A stretch of 64,000 bases of DNA from Bacillus sp. B-jedd (lineage in GTDB: Bacteria > Bacillota > Bacilli > Bacillales > Cytobacillaceae). The stretch lies in contig NZ_CCXR01000001.1 in assembly GCF_000821085.1 (NCBI RefSeq), positions 2,377,001 through 2,441,000 of the forward strand. The letters run 5' to 3'. Numbering within the stretch: position 1 is the stretch's first letter; the number at the start of each line of letters is the position of its first letter. The notes beneath the pieces were generated by a model. The model did no database searches, was not told where the DNA came from, and worked only from the letters and a program-made list of their open reading frames with translations. Shown in pieces: positions 60,520 to 64,000 of this stretch. The position numbers were made by a program, and so were the translations under genes.

Positions 60520-60931
60520 TGCTTCCACCTGAATTTTCCTTCGCTATCATTCTCCAGTCCAAATGCCCATCTTCAATCCCTTTTATTAATACCTCTGCTG
60601 TTCCCATATTGGTCGCAAGTGGAATAGAATAAACATCACAAAGCCTCAGCAGCGCGCTGACATCTGGTTCATGCGGCTGTGCGGTAAGAGGGTCCCTGAA
60701 GAAAAAGACAGAATCCATTTGATTTTTTGCGATCATCGCTCCAATTTCCTGGTCACCGCCTAATGGCCCTGACTGAAAACGATGGATTTCAAGTCCGGTT
60801 GCTTCTGAAATACGTTTCCCGGTTGTCCCGGTGGCAAATAATGAATGTCTTGCAAAAATCTCTTTGTATGCCACGGCGAATTGTACTAAATCATCTTTCT
60901 TTTTATCGTGGGCTATTAAGGCAATATTCAC
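60512..60931 (-). CDS. mgsA: Methylglyoxal synthase
   Basis: A 139-residue enzyme turning dihydroxyacetone phosphate into methylglyoxal and phosphate. [14 protein letters not shown] at the start, [11 protein letters not shown] near 38, [16 protein letters not shown] near 56 (catalytic Asp and phosphate binding) and [15 protein letters not shown] near 80 are all conserved. It starts at GTG 60931 after AGGTGG, 12 bp after dapB. It precedes bshB1 in the bacillithiol operon, whose thiol helps detoxify methylglyoxal. Confidence 0.95.
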   Translation of the reverse strand: MNIALIAHDKKKDDLVQFAVAYKEIFARHSLFATGTTGKRISEATGLEIHRFQSGPLGGDQEIGAMIAKNQMDSVFFFRDPLTAQPHEPDVSALLRLCDVYSIPLATNMGTAEVLIKGIEDGHLDWRMIAKENSGGSNV

Positions 60932-60942
60932 AGCTATTCCAC

Positions 60943-61743
60943 CTATTCCATAATATTTTCCAGGCCATATACGAACGAATCGATCTTCATAACGGTTTCC
61001 ACAGCAGTCCTGACCCCTGTCATAAACGAGGCCCTTGTGTAGGAATCATGCCGGATTTTAAGCGTCTGTCCTTCCGAGCCGAATAAAACTTCCTGGTGGG
61101 CGATCAGTCCCGGCAAGCGTACGGAATGGATCCTCATCCCTTCATAGTCTGCCCCCCTCGCTCCCTCCATTGTTTCCTTCTCTTCGGGATGGCCCTGGCT
61201 TTTCTTCTTGCGCTCTTCAGAAATCAGCTGGGCTGTTTTGACCGCGGTTCCTGAAGGAGCATCGAGTTTTCTGTCATGATGCATTTCGATAATTTCAACA
61301 TCCTCAAAGTACTTGGCAGCCATTTTCGCAAATTTCATCATTAATACAGCGCCAATGGCAAAGTTAGGAGCAATGATGCAGCCAATTCCCTTTTCTCGGA
61401 CGAGCCCTTGAAGTTCCTGGAGTTCCTCACTGCTGAATCCTGTCGTCCCGACAACTGGACGGACATTATAGGCCAGGGCAGTCCTGGCATGATGCATGCC
61501 GGCTTCGGGCACCGTTAAATCAATTAAGACGTCCGCCTTGACCGATTGCAGGCAGTCTTCTATATCGGAAAACACCGGTACTTCCCCTTGGAAAAAGTGA
61601 CCGATTTCACTCAGTTTGCGCCCATTATTCTTTCTGTCCAGAACAGCTGCTAGTTCAAATGAAGGAGTCTCCTCAACCATTCTGACCGCTTCACTCCCCA
61701 TCCTGCCCCGCGGGCCAGCAATGATGACTCTGATTTTTCCCAT
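60943..61743 (-). CDS. dapB: 4-hydroxy-tetrahydrodipicolinate reductase
   Basis: A 266-residue NAD(P)H enzyme of the lysine/diaminopimelate (and spore dipicolinate) pathway. [16 protein letters not shown] near 8 is the nucleotide-binding loop, [12 protein letters not shown] near 100, [14 protein letters not shown] near 125 and [19 protein letters not shown] near 155 (catalytic His/Lys) are diagnostic. ATG 61743 with AAGGTG 8 bases upstream is preferred. It lies 18 bp after ypjD. Confidence 0.95.
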   Translation of the reverse strand: MGKIRVIIAGPRGRMGSEAVRMVEETPSFELAAVLDRKNNGRKLSEIGHFFQGEVPVFSDIEDCLQSVKADVLIDLTVPEAGMHHARTALAYNVRPVVGTTGFSSEELQELQGLVREKGIGCIIAPNFAIGAVLMMKFAKMAAKYFEDVEIIEMHHDRKLDAPSGTAVKTAQLISEERKKKSQGHPEEKETMEGARGADYEGMRIHSVRLPGLIAHQEVLFGSEGQTLKIRHDSYTRASFMTGVRTAVETVMKIDSFVYGLENIME

Positions 61744-61761
61744 CTCCATCACACCTTCTCA

Positions 61762-62088
61762 TTATTTTTTTGTCCAGCGGTCTTTGTCTCTCGTCCTGAA
61801 CTTTTCCATCACCATATCATGTGAGTCCTGAAGGTCAATCTTCAGTGAATTGGCAAGGCAAGTAAGGACAAATAACACATCCCCGAGTTCTTCTTCAATT
61901 GTCTTTTCTTTTTCGGTTTGTTTTTTTGGTTTTTCACCATAATAATGATTAATTTCCCTGGCAAGTTCGCCAAGCTCCTCAGTGAGCCTTGCCATCATAG
62001 CCAGCGGGCTGAAATATCCTTCCTTATACTGGCTGATGTGCGCGTCCACTTCTTTTTGAAGCTCCCTTATTGTTTTATCACTTTTCAT
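61762..62088 (-). CDS. ypjD: MazG-like nucleotide pyrophosphohydrolase YpjD
   Basis: A 108-residue all-helical NTP pyrophosphatase. LTEELGELAREINHYYG near 33 and EEELGDVLFVLTCLANSL near 64 carry the ExxE-12...-ExxD metal-binding pattern of the MazG superfamily. The enzyme likely hydrolyses house-cleaning dNTPs. GGGGTGG precedes the ATG. First gene of the ypjD-dapB-mgsA-bshB1-bshA-cca-birA series. Confidence 0.9.
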   Translation of the reverse strand: MKSDKTIRELQKEVDAHISQYKEGYFSPLAMMARLTEELGELAREINHYYGEKPKKQTEKEKTIEEELGDVLFVLTCLANSLKIDLQDSHDMVMEKFRTRDKDRWTKK

Positions 62089-62206
62089 TTTACCACCCCA
62101 TCAGGTTATATATTGTTTTGGATGATTGTTTCGAGGCTATAACTTTCATGTTAGCAAAAAAATTATCATTTACAAATATTTTTTCGTTCGTTACTTGTTA
62201 TGAAAA

Positions 62207-62235
62207 TTGCCCTATTAACTATTATTCGCTATAAT
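62207..62235 (+). promoter_or_regulatory. Promoter of the ypjC-like gene
   Basis: TTGCCC (62207-62212), 17 bp and TATAAT (62230-62235). Start is expected near 62242 with a leader of about 40 nt. Confidence 0.75.
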
Positions 62236-62282
62236 TAAAGCCGCTTTGGCAAAGGGTAAATATTGGCTGGGAGGCATAGAAA

Positions 62283-63155
62283 ATGATAATGGGCCTTAAA
62301 GTGAAAAACATTTTACTAATATTGCTCGGTACGGCGATTATGTCGTTTGGAATCGTAAATTTTAATATCCAGAACAAGCTTGCGGAAGGAGGAGTGACTG
62401 GGATAACAATTCTCCTTTATTTCTTGTTTAAATTCAACCCCGCCTATACGAATCTTATTATAAACATTCCGCTCTTTTTTCTGGGCTGGAAGCTTCTCGG
62501 GCGCAAATCTTTTATTTATACCGTAATCGGAACAGTGGGGGTATCTGTATTCCTGTGGATCTTTCAGAAGGTTCCCATCAACATGCCTCTTTCAAACGAT
62601 TTGCTTCTGGCCGCCCTGTTCGCAGGCGTATGCATCGGAGTGGGTCTCGGAATAATTTTCAGGTTCGGTGGTACATCCGGCGGGGTGGATATCATCGCAA
62701 GGGTAGTGCAGAAATATTGGGGAATCAGCATGGGCAGGACGATGTTTTTGTTTGATGCACTAGTTATTATCGCCTCGATGCTTACATATTTGGGTTACCG
62801 GGAGGCAATGTATACACTTGTCGCAGTCTTTGTCGGTGCGAGGGTAATTGACGTAATGGCTGAAGGGGCATATTCCGCAAGGGGAGCAATGATCATTTCG
62901 GAGAAGAATACTGAAATAGCCGAAAAAATCATGGGCGAACTGGAACGTGGTGTTACCGTTTTGAGAGGCTACGGCTATTTTACAAAAAACGACCGGGAAG
63001 TACTGTATTGTGTAGTTCCAAAAAACGAAATTATCAGGTTGAAAAATGTCATTACCTCGGTGGATCCTCACGCCTTTGTTTCTGTGACGGCTGTCCATGA
63101 TGTTCTGGGGGAAGGATTCACACTGGATGCGAACAAAAATCCATTCGAAATATGA
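62283..63155 (+). CDS. ypjC: YitT-family membrane protein, YpjC-like
   Basis: A 290-residue protein with five or six helices in residues 1-200 and a C-terminal DUF2179 domain (TVLRGYGYFTKNDREVLYCVVPKNEIIRLKNVI). The IMSFGIVNFNIQNKLAEGGVTGITILLY start and FRFGGTSGGVDIIARVVQ loop are typical of YitT proteins. Transport function is unproven. GGGAGG lies 8 bases before ATG. It is divergent from ypjD. Confidence 0.9.
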   Translation: MIMGLKVKNILLILLGTAIMSFGIVNFNIQNKLAEGGVTGITILLYFLFKFNPAYTNLIINIPLFFLGWKLLGRKSFIYTVIGTVGVSVFLWIFQKVPINMPLSNDLLLAALFAGVCIGVGLGIIFRFGGTSGGVDIIARVVQKYWGISMGRTMFLFDALVIIASMLTYLGYREAMYTLVAVFVGARVIDVMAEGAYSARGAMIISEKNTEIAEKIMGELERGVTVLRGYGYFTKNDREVLYCVVPKNEIIRLKNVITSVDPHAFVSVTAVHDVLGEGFTLDANKNPFEI

Positions 63156-63170
63156 TAATTGGTTATAACG

Positions 63171-63199
63171 AAAAAGAGCGGAATAGTCCGCTCTTTTTG
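63171..63199. terminator. Bidirectional terminator, ypjC / yugP
   Basis: AGAGCGGA and TCCGCTCT pair across ATAG, flanked by AAAAA and TTTTT. Confidence 0.9.
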
Positions 63200-63208
63200 T
63201 TTTCGCTT

Positions 63209-63883
63209 TTATTCACTTCTGTTCATACCGGTAAAAATGAGGATGAGCCTCAATAGCTCCAGGACAGCGATTGCCGCTGCGGCGACATAAGTTAAGGCTG
63301 CCGCATCAAGGACTCTCTTCGCATCCCTCTCCTCTTCATTCCGGATAATTCCAAGCGCGACTACCTGGTCCATCGCCCTGCTCGAAGCATTGAACTCCAC
63401 TGGGAGAGTGACGATTTGGAACAAGACCGCTGCTGCCATGAAGGCAATACCGAGAGCAAACATACCAGTAAATTGTGTCAGCATACCGATGAGGATTAAT
63501 ATCCAAGAAAAATTACTGCCGAGATTGGCGACAGGAACTAGCGCGTGCCTGAACCTGAGGAATGTGTAATCCTGCTGGTCCTGAATGGCATGGCCGATTT
63601 CATGTGCCGCCACAGCAGTCGCCGCCAGGGAATGGCCATGATAAATATCAGGGGACAGCCGTACCGCTTTTGCCCGGGGGTCATAATGGTCGCTCAGGAA
63701 GCCTCTGCCTTCTTCAATCCTGACATCGTAGATACCATTGGCCTGAAGGATTTCCCTCGCTACTTCTGCTCCCGTCTTCCTTGATGAAGAGGGGACCTTT
63801 GAATATTTATTAAAAGCTCCTTTCACCCTCATTTGAGCCCAGAGGGGGATAAGGATGATCAACGCAAAATACAGGATGAACAT
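63209..63883 (-). CDS. Zinc metallopeptidase, YugP-like membrane protein
   Basis: A 224-residue membrane protein. AAHEIGHAIQDQQDY near residue 92 is the HEXXH zinc site, and GRGFLSDHYDPRAKAVRLSPDIYHGHSLAA just before is the family block (PF04298-type). Helices lie at about 1-20, 120-160 and 195-215, so the catalytic site faces a membrane-adjacent compartment. Start is ATG 63883 with AGGAGG 7 bases upstream; two earlier Met codons lack sites. B. subtilis YugP is encoded elsewhere, so its presence here is a local difference. Confidence 0.88.
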   Translation of the reverse strand: MFILYFALIILIPLWAQMRVKGAFNKYSKVPSSSRKTGAEVAREILQANGIYDVRIEEGRGFLSDHYDPRAKAVRLSPDIYHGHSLAATAVAAHEIGHAIQDQQDYTFLRFRHALVPVANLGSNFSWILILIGMLTQFTGMFALGIAFMAAAVLFQIVTLPVEFNASSRAMDQVVALGIIRNEEERDAKRVLDAAALTYVAAAAIAVLELLRLILIFTGMNRSE

Positions 63884-63943
63884 GAAGAAACCTCCTAAAG
63901 ACATATCTTGATGTATAAATTCTATTAAGGAAGGCAATCCAAG

Positions 63944-64000
63944 TCAATCTTTTAGCTCATTTGAGCGCTTTCTTGCCTGCTCGTTATCAGCTCTAAACCT
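63944..64000 (-). CDS. C-terminal end of an unidentified gene (partial)
   Basis: The last 18 codons of a minus-strand frame, ending RKRSNELKD and a stop at 63946-63944, run in from the right edge. The basic tail would fit the cytoplasmic end of a membrane protein such as YpjB, the gene expected next to ypjC in B. subtilis, but the fragment is too short to decide. Confidence 0.35.
   Translation of the reverse strand, partial: RFRADNEQARKRSNELKD

Overview
The window looks like a chromosomal segment from an endospore-forming, aerobic to denitrifying member of the Bacillaceae. Three things support this. It carries spore genes (sspL, sspM, cotD, yppG) and bacillithiol genes (bshA, bshB1). Its backbone gene order matches, as I recall it, the Bacillus subtilis stretch cspD-ypeQ-ypeP-ypdQ-sspL-ypcP-dynA-bpsB-bpsA ... 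ypwA ... ypsC-rnpB-gpsB-ypsA-cotD-mrfB-mrfA ... yppG-yppF-yppE-sspM-yppC-recU-ponA-ypoC-nth-dnaD-asnS-aspB-ypmB-ypmA-dinG-panD-panC-panB-birA-cca-bshA-bshB1-mgsA-dapB-ypjD-ypjC. Strong sigma-A promoters, AGGAGG-type ribosome binding sites and T-tailed hairpins also fit. No tRNA, rRNA, CRISPR array or transposase gene was seen.

Layout. 1-1.5 kb: the N-terminal two thirds of a type IA topoisomerase running off the left edge. 1.6-13.8 kb: cold shock protein, two RNase H-fold proteins, spore protein SspL, a 5'-3' exonuclease, the double dynamin DynA, a Fur-controlled 29-residue peptide (FbpC-like), the alkylpyrone pair BpsA/BpsB and an SDR. 14.0-16.5 kb: a three-gene ba3-type oxidase operon behind palindromic operator-like sites. 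16.5-19 kb: EamA transporter and carboxypeptidase Taq. 19.1-24.8 kb: a nitric-oxide module, with quinol NO reductase plus DUF2249 on the minus strand, divergent from a five-gene operon (Crp/Fnr regulator, two DUF2249 proteins, a polytopic heme-copper-oxidase-like membrane protein, and a DUF59 iron-sulfur assembly protein). 24.8-32 kb: core genes including rnpB and mrfAB. 32.2-34.3 kb: a second, very similar Crp/Fnr regulator and a short hybrid-cluster protein behind a perfect TGTGA-N6-TCACA site. 34.4-38.2 kb: Hsp20 and an orphan peptide-type ABC permease pair, one member of which is fused to an apparently extracellular M1-type metallopeptidase. 38.4-64 kb: conserved backbone for spore coat, cell wall, DNA repair, asparagine/aspartate metabolism, pantothenate (with a leader attenuator), biotin, bacillithiol and lysine/diaminopimelate.

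The accessory modules (oxidase, NO module, Hcp and regulator, permease-peptidase) sit as discrete blocks in the conserved backbone. Several share Crp/Fnr-type palindromes, which suggests one low-oxygen/NO regulon. A modular, dispersed intergenic repeat with GGCT-type terminal inverted repeats occurs four times (3.3, 10.1, 38.4 and 40.1 kb); one copy contains a nested second element. The strongest candidates for undescribed biology are the NO-linked five-gene operon and the permease-peptidase fusion.
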